NCBI GenBank assembly: GCA_014773175.1
Contig: VXCM01000159.1
Coordinates: 124,001-188,000 of the forward strand
Length of the DNA: 64,000 nucleotides
Reading direction: 5' to 3'
DNA from: Lucifuga dentata
Taxonomy: Eukaryota > Chordata > Actinopteri > Ophidiiformes > Bythitidae
Below the pieces are notes generated by a model. That model was given only the letters and a program-made list of their open reading frames with translations, made no database searches and had not been told where the DNA came from. Of this stretch, positions 1 through 11,800 are shown piece after piece. Positions within the stretch are counted from its first letter, which is position 1. Each line of letters opens with the position of its first letter. The position numbers and the translations under genes are program-made.

Positions 1-345
1 TGTATACCTGTGCTTCTCTTCATCTCCAACTTCCCTAAGGAGGGCTTGGTGATGGCCTGTTTCCACTGAATAATGTCCAAATGTGAGGAGTTTTGTGTTT
101 CTAAATGTGCCATTATACTATGCTCATTATTTCTGACCTGATACTGGCTGCATCAGGCCCTGCACACTGCTTGAACTGGGTGTTCCAGTTCTTCCTAAAC
201 CGAAGCATTAAGTCAGCTCTTTGATCTCTTACCACTGTGACAAAACACACCACCAGGCCTCCTAAATGAAGTACTCAGAACTCAAGCAGCAGGCAACAAC
301 CTCAAGCAGGGCTGGGGAGAAAATATGCAGATCCACTAGGAACAC

Positions 346-347
346 AA

Positions 348-382
<35 letters not shown>

Positions 383-384
383 AT
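346..384. repeat. (AATA)n microsatellite
   Basis: About ten uninterrupted AATA units. A related TTAA/AAAT run follows at about 444-472. Confidence 0.95.
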
Positions 385-443
385 GGCCCTCAATATAATT
401 ACCTATGATGACCTGGAAGCAGACGCGTGATTTCAAGGCATTA

Positions 444-472
444 AAAATAAATAAATTAATTAATTAATTATT
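444..472. repeat. AAAT/TTAA simple repeat
   Basis: A short run of AAAT units passes into TTAA units. It is close to the 346-384 microsatellite but separated from it by unique sequence. Confidence 0.85.
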
Positions 473-492
473 GCCAGTATTTTTAGGGGGAA

Positions 493-520
493 AATAAACT
501 CTGAAAATTCAGAGTTTATT
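493..520. repeat. Perfect 13-bp inverted repeat
   Basis: Arms 493-505 and 508-520 (AATAAACTCTGAA and its exact reverse complement) are separated by two bases. The structure can extrude as a hairpin. No flanking target duplication was seen, so a mobile origin is not shown. Confidence 0.8.
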
Positions 521-1578
521 CAATACATTAAGACAATTTAATCTGTTAAAAGCCATTTGTAATCTCCAGGCACCTAGAAACTACTTACGCTGTCTTGTTC
601 ATTACAGGTTTCAATGTCAGTCATTAGCATACTAATCACATCTGATTTTTCAGGTGTGCAGAAGGTGGCACACAAAGAGTCTTTGTCATCTCAGAATCCT
701 GAAATATCTCTCTGTCGCATTCCTGAAAAAATAGACCCTTTGACCTGAATTACATTACAGCTTCCAAAAAGTGGAGAGCAAAATGAACCAGGCCTAATTA
801 CAGAAATGTCAGGTGAAGTACAGGTGCTCCTGGGTTTCACAAAGCACATGCAAAGCTCCATGGTGTGCATTTGTGATGGCATCATTCATATCCAATTTTC
901 TGCTCACATGTGGCACATAATGAGCATGTGCTGCGTATTATGTAAACAGTTAAAAAGAACATGGCACTGGATATTCTCTGTACTTTTTTGGGCGATATTC
1001 ATATGTGTAAATATATCTGATATATTGTATGTGCCAGTGCAACTCTCATCTAAATACACAAAACTGCATTTATTTGCTATTCTGGCTTGCATGTCATAAC
1101 TTTCAATGCTCCCCTACTTTGTCCACATATGAATGTGATCATTGTCGTACATGCCCAAATAGCAAAAAGTGTTCTAATCCTTCATCTCCATCTTAAAATA
1201 TAATTTAGTCCTTGCAGAGCTTTAAGAATGCTTCAGAAACCAATGGCTTGTATTTTTTTTTCCCCACAATTACATCAATTGCAGCATTTTGTTTAACTCT
1301 GTGTTAGAAACTAAACCTTTGTATGCACATGCAGGTTGTTTCAGGTCTAAACCATGTAAACACAGGTACTGGATGTGAGCCACTTAAAAAAAGATGTAAA
1401 GGGACTTCACAAAATGGATAGACAATAAAATGGATTTGGTTATCAAGCGCTCAAGTATGAATGTAGCATAGATGATGTAAACAGGAACACAACTGGTTTA
1501 AAAACCTTCAACTGGATTTGTAAATGTTTTATGAGGTATGAAATATATTGAATATATTTGCTATCGCTGTAGGATACA

Positions 1579-1603
1579 ATTTCTCACCGTTTTGGTGAGA
1601 AAT
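1579..1603. repeat. Short perfect hairpin
   Basis: A 10-bp stem (1579-1588 with 1594-1603, arm ATTTCTCACC) encloses a 5-base loop, GTTTT. It is an isolated stem-loop with no recognised gene around it. It is too short for a typical microRNA precursor. Confidence 0.7.
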
Positions 1604-3987
1604 CCACTGTGAACTTAAACTCACTTTTTAAAAAAATGTGATTATTTACAAGAAAACTTCACAGGGTATACTTAATGTTGCTGTGTAGGTGTGATGCCTA
1701 CATGATGTCCTGAGGCAAAATTTAGCAAATTCTGCAAAAGAAATGTAAAATTGGATCTATTATTATGTGTTAACATTCGGAAATAATTTTTCACGGTAAA
1801 AATCATGGCATGCAATATATTTACTTATGTATTTGTAAGCCAAAATGTTCAAATTCACTGGATTTACATGAATTGTCCAAAATCAAAAAAGTTCATATCA
1901 CTAACTTTCAACTGATACATTTTTCCAGAATATATAATGACAATATTCAGCCTTAATAATAATAAGCTAAATCAGCTTTCACCAGAATTACAACAATGCA
2001 TATTATCATCACCATCTCAATTACTTCTTCCAACCAGATAATCTAGGCTAAATGCTAGGGGTCACTCTTCTTATTCACCAAGAAATCAAAATGATAATGA
2101 CTCCTTATTAGAAATTCTATCTTGAAGTGCACACAGGAAACATCAAAAGGTCCTGTCAGGGTGACTGGGGGCAATGATGAGGCTCAGTGATAATCCACAT
2201 CAAAGCAGAGGCTGAAGGTGTGGGGATATCCATCTAGGGACTAGAGATTGAACACATGTGCAGTAAAAAATAAACATAACAAGACAGAAACTGGGATAAT
2301 TCACTACTCAAAATTGAAAAGTATCAATGGTAACTATTCCCAAGCAGAAAAAGCACTTTTTTGGGCTCATGAGCCCAGGTAAAGGCAAGCCATTGCAGAT
2401 GACATGGTGCTGTTTAGTAAATTATAAATGATAGCCTTACGGTAAAAAGACAAAGGAAATAATAAAATAAAACATCGAGCAGAGCCATGATGAACGTACA
2501 GTGAAAATGTGCTCTTCAGAAAACAATCAGCCGATACCAATTATCTGAAATTGGGCGGGTGATGGAGCATTTCTATTCCTGCTCTAGCAGTCAACCTTTT
2601 AATGGCAGGTTGTTAGGTGATAGCTATCCCTCTGTGGCCTTCGAGTTTGAATTTTCAACAAACCCTTTTCACACAGACCCATTACAGAATGGCAGCGCTG
2701 GTTCATACCTACTTGAGAGCATCTCGTTTTAAGGGGAGTCAGACAATCCCATCACTTTGTCCATGGAATGATGGGCGATCACAGCATCTGGCCCCCTAAA
2801 CTAGAGGTCAGTAGGCCAGATCTGACCTCATTCCAGCAGGCCACTTTCTGACTCCATCCTGAGGACTGTACTTCAGGCATGGCCCATATATGTCAGTACT
2901 CACACTGCAACTGAAAAAATTGTTGTGACCAGCTTCACTGACCACCTGACCTAAGCTTACCTGTTCTTAAAAAAATATTGCCCGTGGTATTTGTAAAAAG
3001 CTTGTGTTTATAAAGCTTTTTTTTAATAAAGCTAATATGTAGACTTAATTAAAAACTGAAATGAATGTAACGATTAATACAAGAAATCAAACTAACAATA
3101 CCAAAAATACCAATATATTAAAATGAATTAAATTTTTTTGATGATGTAGGCACAGCATTTTCCATGACAGCCATTACAAGCCAGATCTTTAGTATAAACC
3201 CACAGTTACTGCCCACAGAATGTACACCAAACGATTAGAAAGCAGGACTGCTGACTTTTGATTTTTTTTATATCCACAGGGGCAGGAAATTTGCTTGAGA
3301 TTGCACTTACTCCCACTACCTCCTTTCATTATACAGCACTGTGCATTTTTCAATTATGGAGTATTATAACTATATTACATTTTATCAGTTGAAATTTAAT
3401 TCAATCAAGGAAATGACAGCATTAGAAAATCAGCACAACAACACAATTTCTGCAATGGATAATAAAGACAAATTTTTTATTACGGTTTTATTTAATCACG
3501 TATTCCATAAACGTTCAATTAAAAATAGGAGGGAAAATACAAAGCGCTAGTCTTTCATCATTCTCAAAGATAGCCAATGACTATTTATATATCATCTACA
3601 GTAACATCTATTACTAAGTGCTGTGCGTACTTTCTGAGACTGGGTCTAACCAAAGTGTTGAAATGGTTTCAGCAGCCACGTAGAATGGATTGGGGTTCAA
3701 ACAATGGCTTACCACAAATTTTCATAGCTGGTTATCAAATACTGTCAATACAATACTTCATTCTGTTTTCAAAGCAACAGTCCATGAGAAAATCTGTAAA
3801 TCACTTTACTGCCGTAAACATAACACACTGAATATGCACAAATCAGTCATCAACACCACATACTTACAGCACATTTCAACAATGTCTTAATGCTCTTTAT
3901 AAAACTTGTATTTCAAAGTCCCAGCATGTAACAGTGAAGTTGGCTGCAGCTGGTAAATAAGAAATTACAAGTATGATGAAAATCCTG

Positions 3988-4010
3988 AAAAAAAAAAAAA
4001 AAAAAAAAAA
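3988..4010. repeat. Poly(A) tract
   Basis: An uninterrupted run of 23 A. No retroposon body was recognised upstream. Confidence 0.9.
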
Positions 4011-4513
4011 TTGAATGTGAAGAATTACAGACATATATGCACACACACATATATGATACATTTCAAAAGCAAATGTGTTCATCATAAAAGGAACACATGT
4101 CCAGACCCCTTTTTTCTTTCATGTTGTGCCTTACTATCAGTGCTATTGAATTTCAGTATTGGAAGTTGTGTTTCCATCACAATTTTGTTTTTGTAGTTGG
4201 CAAATAATATGTTAAAAAAAAAAAAACTTGATCCATTTTACTAATGTACATAAAAGATAAGGTGTGCACAATTTCTGTGTTTTTCTCTTCATCTTTTCTC
4301 TCTTCCCCTCCTCTGTCTCGCTCTGTTTCTCTCTGTCTCACCAGGATCAATTCTAATGAAATTAACTGAATTCATCGGGAAATTCCAGAGGACCTGAGCA
4401 CATTCAACTGATCGACTAATCTGAGTAGAAAGGGAAGATACCTGCTGCAGGTAGAGAACCACATCCTCCTTCTGTCCACAGCCAGCGCACAAACAGTCCA
4501 TCCTCGGTACATG

Positions 4514-4538
4514 TTTTTTTTTTTTTTTTTTTTTTTTT
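4514..4538. repeat. Poly(T) tract
   Basis: An uninterrupted run of 25 T. It could be the tail of a minus-strand retroposed sequence, but no body was recognised to its right. Confidence 0.9.
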
Positions 4539-5037
4539 AATAACTGTGATGAAATTAAGGTTTAGGAGCACCATACATTGTACTAACACACAAGCATGTA
4601 TGTGTACATGTGCATGCACACTCTTGCACTCTATAAACAAGTCAGCAAAAAAATGAAATAGAGAAATATGCAGTTAGCAGGAATTTCCTTTGTGAAATTG
4701 AATAAGTTAGACAATATTAGATGGTCTGCAAGGAGACACTGCTGAAAATATGGAGACTTCTAGCAACTAATCAATTTCAGCTTGTCACAGCTGATGATCT
4801 ACAGCACATCTGCAAAGTTCTTTCTTAACAACATGTTGACACTGAAAATGTTTTGTAGCTTCTCAGAATTGCAGATGGAGAAGCTGACTATTGACCAGTG
4901 TACAAAGCAAAGATCCTTGCATGCAAAGACGTTCTGCATCACTGAAAGTAATACCTAATCAAATACTATATGTACTGTATATCTGCTGAGTAAGAGGACA
5001 GTATCTGCTGTTTTGCTTAACATTATTTTTTGCAGAT

Positions 5038-5205
5038 CAAGTCAAGTCAAGTTTATTTGTATAGCCCGATATCACATACAACGTCTCAAAGGGCTTTACA
5101 GACCCACACATTAGCAGTTCCCGACCCAGCCCAAGCTCTCTAAGAAACCTTATTATATAAAGAAAAATGGAAGAAAGAGAGTTTCCCTCTCCTCAAACAA
5201 CCGGG
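5038..5205. repeat. Teleost dispersed repeat, CAAGTTTATTTGTATAGC type
   Basis: The left part has the phrase CAAGTCAAGTTTATTTGTAT followed by ATAGCCCGATATCACA and then a CTCAAAGGGCTTTACAG block. This is a very frequent dispersed repeat signature in fish genomes, usually met as the end of a retroelement. The right boundary is not sharp; it fades after a purine-rich GAAAGAGAG stretch. No target duplication was identified. Class (SINE or LINE end) is from general familiarity with fish repeats, not from a search. Confidence 0.65.
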
Positions 5206-6350
5206 TCTGCAGACTTGATGTAGACTATAATCTGCACATGAAGATTTTTGTAGAAAACTCTTGAGATAATAAAAATAAGAAAGACAAAGGATTCCACCTC
5301 TATCCTTTGCCTTGTGCACATGGACAGACAGCAGAAGAGGGCAAGAAGATGCCTCCTTCTTACATACTCACATTTTTTATTCCATACACTCCTCTCTCAC
5401 ACTCACTAACCCAGCCTTCCACATTCAAAACCCACGCTTCAAGACAATTGGGGAATTTCAATCCTATTCATATCCGAGAACAAATTCCTTCTCTGATTAC
5501 TGATGCATTTCAAAGAAGTCATCATTATATTTTTAGAACATTTTCTTTTTAAAATGTATGAAAATCTTTTATACTGGTTCCCAAGGGCTCCTTCTCCTTT
5601 TCTGTTATGCTCTTATTAGTCTCTATCTCCAGCTGCCGGCTGGAGAATCCGCATTGCTATTCATTTTCTGTCTGTCTGACCTCTGTGTGGATGGAATTCA
5701 TCTGGCTTATCCCTTGTTCTTTACTTTTCTCTGGAGAACTGCAGCTTCTATCTTGTGCAGCTATTAAAACATAAACACCATTAAATAAAAATGTGCTGCA
5801 ACAGAGACATAGAAAGAACCAGAGAAAGGTAGAGAGAAATACTCCCACTTTTTCTACTGTGCTGATAATTCTGTTCAACTGAATTTGCTTCAATTCTGTA
5901 ATTTCGTAATAAAATTGTAAAATGTCAAAGGCCTTGAACTCGGCTCTAAAGAAACACAGCTGTCACTATTTCCATCAACACTTAATATGAATACTTGGGA
6001 GAGAATTGTAATAATTTCTCCAAAAATTCAAATGTTAAAAAAATAAGTATTTTTGTGTCACACGTGATGGATGGTAAGCAGAAAGCTGCCAAAGGAAGGA
6101 GGGAGACAAACTCCATCTAGTCATAGTCAAAACATGGCGACTGACACCTGACACATTTTTGTGCTCAGCTAATGAGCAATTATTCACATTCACAGTAATG
6201 TGCATTTAGGTGGACTATAAAGGATAACTAGGAGTCCAACAATTTAGATATCATATTGAATATTAGAAACAACTAACTTTAATATCAATCACTGCAACTA
6301 GACACAAAATAGACACTTTCAGACATGAGTCTGTTCCAGTAAGATATGCC

Positions 6351-6371
6351 AAAAAAAAAAAAAAAAAAAAA
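6351..6371. repeat. Poly(A) tract
   Basis: An uninterrupted run of 21 A, with no recognised retroposon body to its left. Confidence 0.9.
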
Positions 6372-6501
6372 GACCCAAAGAAAGATTCAAGTAAGTTGTT
6401 CTTGTTGGAGAACGATTTCACAAAATCTTAAAGAGTCCAAAGAATGAACTCACATCGATTTTCTCTCAAATCAGTGACATTTTATTTTTCTGGTATCTTG
6501 T

Positions 6502-6544
6502 AAAAAAAAAAAAAAAAAAAAAAAANAAATTAAAAAAAAAAAAA
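6502..6544. repeat. Poly(A) tract with assembly N
   Basis: A-rich run interrupted by N at 6526 and two T bases. The N inside a homopolymer is likely a contig join of uncertain length. Confidence 0.9.
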
Positions 6545-6796
6545 TTGTATATATATGTGTCATTGACAAAAGCCCAACTTTTTTGCCAGGTATTTAAAAT
6601 GCACTAATTATATAGCATCGCTATAAACACTAAACAAAGACAACTGAGACTGTCCTTCCAGAAGCATTCAAACTTATACATACAGCCAACTTGTTATAGA
6701 AGGCACCAGCACATTTGATTTCTTTTTGTTTTGTTATCTATTATTTTTTCTTGTTTTTTGCATATTCTTCAATTAAAGGAAGACAAAGAAGTACAA

Positions 6797-6856
6797 GAGT
6801 GAGAGTGAGTGAGTGAGTGAGTGAGTGAGTGAGTGAGTGAGTGAGTGAGTGAGTGA
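6797..6856. repeat. (GAGT)n microsatellite
   Basis: About 14 tetranucleotide GAGT units, nearly pure, all purine plus T. It is probably length-variable between individuals. Confidence 0.95.
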
Positions 6857-7830
6857 AAAAATAAATGGATTGAGGGAGAGGTAGATGGACAGAGTAGGAA
6901 GGGAGGGGTTTTTATTGAAGGAGTCTTAAAGCAACCTCTGAGTGGCTGGTCTGGCTACGAAGCATTGCAAACAACTGTGGGAGTTGATGAGGTAGTCCAG
7001 CTGAATGATATACACTGGCGGCCAAAGGCAAGAGCTGTCCATTAGTTATGGGGGTTCCTGTAATGCTCAGCTCCAGTACATTATTTCCAAATGCATCAGT
7101 CAGCGTCGTGCAGCACAGATAAATTCTAATGCTTAAGATCTGTAATGCATACTCTCACCGCTGCTATATTACGCTACAGGTTAGGAGGGCAGGAAGAGAG
7201 AGGGGGGAAAAATGTAATTTATTTTTCACTGCAGCCAGTATTCTTCCCATTAGCTTCAAACGTGAGATAAGTTATGGACTTTAACGAGCGCCTTAAGCCA
7301 CCAGAGCATGCTGCACACAAGACTGCAGGCAGAAGAGGAGGGCTGAGGGAGGAGGGTCTGGCAGTCTGGATGTATGGTGCTGGTGACCCAAAACAAATGA
7401 CTTGCTGTCTTCAGTAAGATCAAAATACAGCTTTTACCAGAATCATGTGCATAAGCATTTACTCTCATATAATAAAAAATTGTAATAGTGCTTTGTTAGT
7501 GTGCCACATCTGCATGATCATAATTTCCACTGGCTTAGTCTTCATATGCATCATAACAAGCTATTTTCCAACATAATCAATTTAACAATGCAAATGAAAC
7601 AGTACGAAAAGAAGGGCTACATCTGTGTAGTGCCTGGGGAAGCAACCCTTCATCTCTCTTATTGATATTACATTTTGGAACATGGAGAGGAGGGTTTTTG
7701 GCCAATCCCTGCCGCTCACAGACTTCTAGCATTGCCAATCAAATGGCATAACAGGGAAAAGCAGAGCTGAGCTTTTAAACAGCTCTGGGATCACTGTCTG
7801 TGTTTCAAAAGGCTGTGAATACAGTATGCC

Positions 7831-7837
7831 AGAACAA

Positions 7838-7874
<37 letters not shown>

Positions 7875-7883
7875 CTNAGAACA

Positions 7884-7921
<38 letters not shown>

Positions 7922-7923
7922 CT
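7831..7923. repeat. (CA)n(GA)n duplicated across an N
   Basis: The segment AGAACAACACACA, then CA units, GA units and CT, occurs twice with an N at 7877 between the copies. This is the same pattern as the other single-N joins, so the duplication is probably an unmerged contig overlap and the true locus has one CA/GA compound microsatellite. Confidence 0.85.
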
Positions 7924-8094
7924 AGGACTGCCACGTTATGTCAGAAAAGGTCATACACAGCTTTGTTTTCTGGATTGTGTGCTGTAAGAGAAGCTATTAA
8001 TTTACTAACTAAACCTGTGTGTCTGTTTCTAACAGGCTCTCACCAAAGCCTCACAATTACAAGTTTTACTGCTATGTAATTCAATGCATGTCCA
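7924..8094 (+). repeat. Microsatellite-linked dispersed repeat, copy 1, interrupted by hAT
   Basis: This stretch matches the reverse complement of 24908-25084 with only scattered differences, for example the shared phrase AACTAAACCTGTGTGTCTG. The similarity begins at the GA tract and runs up to the hAT target site, then resumes for about a dozen bases after the insertion at 9221. The family is not recognised; it carries no open frame of note. Confidence 0.8.
8087..8094 (+). repeat. Left target-site duplication of hAT insertion
   Basis: CATGTCCA lies directly before the element's terminal CAGGGG and is repeated exactly at 9221-9228. An 8-bp duplication is the hallmark of hAT transposition. 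Confidence 0.9.
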
Positions 8095-8375
8095 CAGGGG
8101 CATCCAACTGCAGGTAATGGTGGAAGAACTTAACCGGGGGCCCTCAATAGAGGGGGGCCATCTAAAGCTTGCAATATAAAATTCAAATTTGATGTCTTAT
8201 TTTGATATTACGGCAAAGTATAAATTTACAGTTGTAATAACGAGACTGCATATTCCATGGGAAGATCTGTTTATGCCTGTTGTCCTCTTTAATGTGTATG
8301 TGTTATTGAAATGTGTAATTGAAATGACATTTGCCATCATTAAGTAAATAATATAAATGTGGGCACTCCAGGATA

Positions 8376-8637
8376 ATCAGTCTAGTAGTGTTCAGCACCC
8401 TGAATGATAGGCTAGAGAGAAACATAGATGCAAATTTAGCTTTGGATTCAGGAAAGATGTATAGAGGAGCTGAACACATCCTTCAAAGGTTGTTAAAAAA
8501 AAACATTTGACATTGTAGATTGTAGTAAATTGATGGCCATTCTAAGAGAAATAGGGTTGGATAGAAGAAATAAGAGACTAGATTGTACCCAGATCAGACA
8601 GTAATGGTGCAGACAACTGCAAGGAAGCACTTTAAAT
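8376..8637 (+). pseudogene. LINE reverse-transcriptase relic nested in the hAT element
   Basis: Three reading frames in turn give pieces that follow the order of a non-LTR reverse transcriptase. At 8376 comes ISLVVFSTLNDRLERNIDA, matching the block before the QFGFRK motif. FGFRK itself is at 8441-8455 in another frame. TFDIVDCSKL begins at 8503, resembling the KAFDxV catalytic motif A, followed by AILREIGLDRRNKRL. LYPDQTVMVQ begins at 8583 in a further frame. Frames change at least three times and stop codons are present, so this is dead. The order and wording of these blocks are typical of non-LTR elements; I do not assign a clade. It is probably an older insertion or captured piece within the DNA transposon, since the 8-bp target duplication encloses both. 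Confidence 0.7.
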
Positions 8638-8807
8638 AAAATAGTATGTTTTACTGTTGTGTAGTTTAGATATTATATAGTGTAATACAACGGTGGATGG
8701 CAATATTTGTCTGTTAGTAGACGAGTCTGTTAATATAACAGAGAGTGAAAGCGAGAGACAGAGAGTGATTATACTGAGAAAAATGGAAGTGAAGACAGCA
8801 GTGAAGG

Positions 8808-9155
8808 TTGCCCGATGTGGAAAATGCAGAGGAGGAAGAGGTCATATGTAAGAGGAATGTTGAGGATTATTTGGCAAAGGATCCAAAATTATGGCCAGAG
8901 AACCTGTCTAACGTGCAAAGAGATTCTATTGTTTCCAAACTAGCAAGTACAGCTGCAGAAAGCCTAGACTTATCAAAAATGAACCTGAAAGAGAAGGAAG
9001 GCAAACCATTCTCACATTATCTTCAACATGCAAAGTCAGCCAATGGAGGTGAAAAAATAAGAGATAGAAGAGATTGGCTCATTTATAGTGAGAGTTCTAA
9101 AGCTCTGCACTGCATTCCATGTCTTTTGTTCTTCCATCAGCAGACCAAATGCTGA
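8808..9155 (+). pseudogene. hAT transposase N-terminal fragment with TTF-type zinc finger
   Basis: This open stretch of 115 codons starts without a good ATG; a TGA sits two codons upstream and the nearest ATG (8783) is in another frame. It opens with an acidic EEEE-containing segment and then a region with YLAKDPKLWPENLS. Residues about 86-106 read RDWLIYSESSKALHCIPCLLF, the CxxC-containing TTF-type zinc finger found at the N terminus of hAT-derived transposases and of ZMYM-like host proteins. The reading frame ends at a TGA just after QTKC, well before any DDE catalytic core. The fragment fits the hAT element that encloses it, on the same strand. The length is far below the 600-800 residues of a complete enzyme. 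I judge it a remnant, not a domesticated gene. Confidence 0.8.
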
Positions 9156-9220
9156 AAATTAATGGGGGGCCCCACATACACTGCTGTGCCCGGGGCCCAA
9201 AATTTGGTGCTACACCCTTG

Positions 9221-9228
9221 CATGTCCA
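9221..9228 (+). repeat. Right target-site duplication of hAT insertion
   Basis: CATGTCCA exactly repeats 8087-8094 and lies directly after the terminal CCCTTG of the element. Confidence 0.9.
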
Positions 9229-9929
9229 TGTGTATATTTTAGCACATTGGTGTATGACGACATAAAACATACAGACCTGCAAAGCATTGGAGCTGCACGA
9301 ACATGGCTGGAATGGTAATCTGACAATTCTTTAAGTCTGTCAGAGTGATTATAAATCATCAAATATACAAAATTATTCGGAATACTGAAATCTATCTCAT
9401 CAACGTCTTTTTTTTTTTTTAATATACTGAGCACTGTAAATGAATCACATGACATTATTGTTGGATTCTACAATTACTAAACCAAGTTGTGGAAACTACA
9501 AATGTGTTGAGGAGGATTATTACCTACAGCCCACATAACCACAAATAATCCTTAAATGCAGACCAATTTAAAGCAACCTGTTATTTACCCTGAAAACTCC
9601 ACAAGTGTAAATGGGAATTATTTTACAAAACTCATCTGATGTGTTTATGTTTATATGCACACGTGGCTTCTCTTTTATCTTCTTTTAATAACAGCCTTGA
9701 GCTGTAGCTGCCTATCCTTCTGGCATATATCTTAGTATCAATTATTGACAACTGATTATTGACAAATGATTTTCCTTCAGTGGCAGTGGGAGGAATAATC
9801 AATATTCTCTCTAATGCATAGCTATCATCTGTTTCTGTCTGTTCTACCCCAAGACTGGTTGCTCAATTACCCAGACTTCTATCCAAAAATTTAATGCAAC
9901 TTTACACATTTAATGGAGAGCATCATTAT

Positions 9930-10230
9930 GAACTAATTATAGGATATTTAGCGAAATTAAGATTAACTGTTAAATTACAGACTGAATCCGTTTCCAATAC
10001 TTTGTCACTGATCCATTTTTAAAAAACAGGGGAAAACAGCAGCAAAGCCTCTTCCAGTTTACACACAAAATTTCTCACTACTGGACAGTTACGCATTACT
10101 AATTAGACAACAGCCATATGGAATTATAATCCAATTAACGCAACATCGATATCTGCAAAATTTACAAAGAAGGGCAGGCAATGACAATGCAAATTAGTAT
10201 GACCACAATCTTATAATTTTTTATCGATTT
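9930..10230. promoter_or_regulatory. Candidate conserved non-coding element
   Basis: The segment is rich in homeodomain-type sites such as ACTAATTATAGG and TACTAATTAGAC and has little simple repeat. Such composition is usual for developmental enhancers in vertebrate gene deserts. This is inference from motif texture only; conservation was not tested. Confidence 0.25.
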
Positions 10231-11769
10231 TTGAGGGCACAATTTCTCAGGAAAGCTAACTTCATATTAGATCTTGTAGTTGTAGTTTGTAAATATTCTT
10301 GATGCATTTAAAGTTTGACTGTGAAAGCTTTACAAGATATAGGTTTAATACTTCACAGTTTTATGTGTTTATAAGAACTATGAAAGGTTATTAGTATAAG
10401 AAAAGGCCAAGTTGCAAGAGCACGTTAAGTATGACGACTTTTTATTTAATCAACAATTCAAACTACCACTGCTACAATTCCACCTCACCCTAACCACCTG
10501 CAGGTTAAATAAGAAAAGACAGCAATTCAATGCGTAAGTGCCATGTTGTTTCATCTCCCACCACATCATGTGCCAGCTCTGTTTATCCCATCAAAACAGC
10601 CGAGCCTTAAATGCAGATGAATTATGAAGAGGCTACAAGACTCTAATTACTCTAGCCTGAATAATGCAGGATTGCGCTTACAACCATGTTAGTGTGGACT
10701 GCATGCTATACTTAACATAACTGCTTAACACAGCCCTGGGCTCCCTTGGATTGGTGTAAATTTCAGGGTTGGACTCATTAGAAGTGTATCTGCATGTGAA
10801 TGTGTACACTTCCATTGACTATGGCAGGTGGTGCATGCTAAATGCAGCCACTCAGGGGAAAGACATGTGGCAGTGGACACGTTTACCCTCTGGCACTTGT
10901 CTCTGGTCCATCAGGCGTGAGAGGGCAGAGGACTGAATGCTGCTCAAACTGGAGAGCAGTGAGGCAGAAGACACAAAAACGCACACAGATGGCAGAAATA
11001 CTGACATATTCATATACCCACAAAGCAGTAACTGCAACTATGAATGTGAAAAAGTTGGCTCAGGTCAATTCTGAAATAGTATGAAAAAAATCACAAAACC
11101 TATACTTGTCAGCCAATTATTTCATGGCTAGAACATATGAAAAATGAATTACAAATATTTAAAAAGTGATGAAAATAGCATTATATGAATATATTAAATA
11201 TTTGCACAATATATATCCACAATTTGGAGGAAAAATGTATAATATAATATGAATAAAACAGTTCATTCATAAGTTTATACATAACATTTAACAATATTTT
11301 AAAATTAGTTAAGGCATACACTGTATGTGGACTGAAAAAAAACTTTTATCAGTAAAGTATACAGATCAAGTAAAGAAAATGGTGGGAATTCATAACGTCA
11401 GACAGGGCAAATATATCTTCACGCATGTTTCCATCAAGCCATGTTTCCTTCTTCAGAAACACCTTTTACCAACATCTTTTAGCTTTTGCTTTAAAAGAGA
11501 CATTACTATCATATTTCCTTATTCACATGTTGAGGAAGGGATTCAATATGCCATCATACAAAAATTAAGGCCTGTGTCAGTCTAGTGGCAAATTTCAGCC
11601 ATATGATATCAAAGTGACATTTTAAACTGTATTTGCTTCATGTGTTGGTGATCAATAAATTTGATACTTAAGCTAATTCAGTTGATCAGTCAGAGTATTT
11701 AAATGGTAAGTTATGACCTAATCTCGCACACATTCTTGTGGCAATGTGCCTCTTCCAAGCCTCATCTGC

Positions 11770-11800
11770 TCCTCTCTCTCTCTCTCTCTCTCCTCTCCCT
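11770..11800. repeat. (TC)n tract
   Basis: A run of TC units passes into CCTCTCCCTCTCCCTC, a pyrimidine-only stretch. Confidence 0.85.

Larger units (their letters stand above)
1..5037. other. AT-rich non-coding stretch
   Basis: No exon or transposon could be supported here. The stretch is AT-rich unique-looking sequence with AAAT/TTAA simple repeats near 346-472, small inverted repeats (493-520, 1579-1603, 2363-2376) and homopolymer tracts near 3988, 4214 and 4514. The short open frames lack family similarity, codon bias or splice signals and look like chance. Confidence 0.6.
5206..7830. other. Non-coding stretch with simple repeats
   Basis: Unique AT-rich sequence with poly(A) at 6351-6371 and 6502-6544, and a long GAGT microsatellite at 6797-6856. 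Homeodomain-type AT-rich words near 7500-7620 give it an enhancer-like look, but conservation cannot be judged here. No exon was supported. Confidence 0.5.
8095..9220 (+). mobile_element. hAT-superfamily DNA transposon, decayed, 1126 bp
   Basis: The ends read CAGGGGCATCCA on the left and, on the opposite strand, CAAGGGTGTAGC on the right, an imperfect terminal inverted repeat of hAT type. Exact 8-bp duplications CATGTCCA flank it at 8087-8094 and 9221-9228. The inside holds a LINE reverse-transcriptase relic (about 8376-8637) and a transposase-like fragment (8808-9155). A paralogous uninterrupted repeat at 24908-25084 shows the site before insertion. The element is much shorter than an autonomous hAT (usually 2.5-4 kb) and lacks the catalytic and dimerisation regions, so it cannot move by its own protein. 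Confidence 0.92.

Noticed and set aside
1579..1603. microRNA precursor
   Set aside because: The stem is only 10 bp with a 5-base loop, far shorter than a precursor hairpin.
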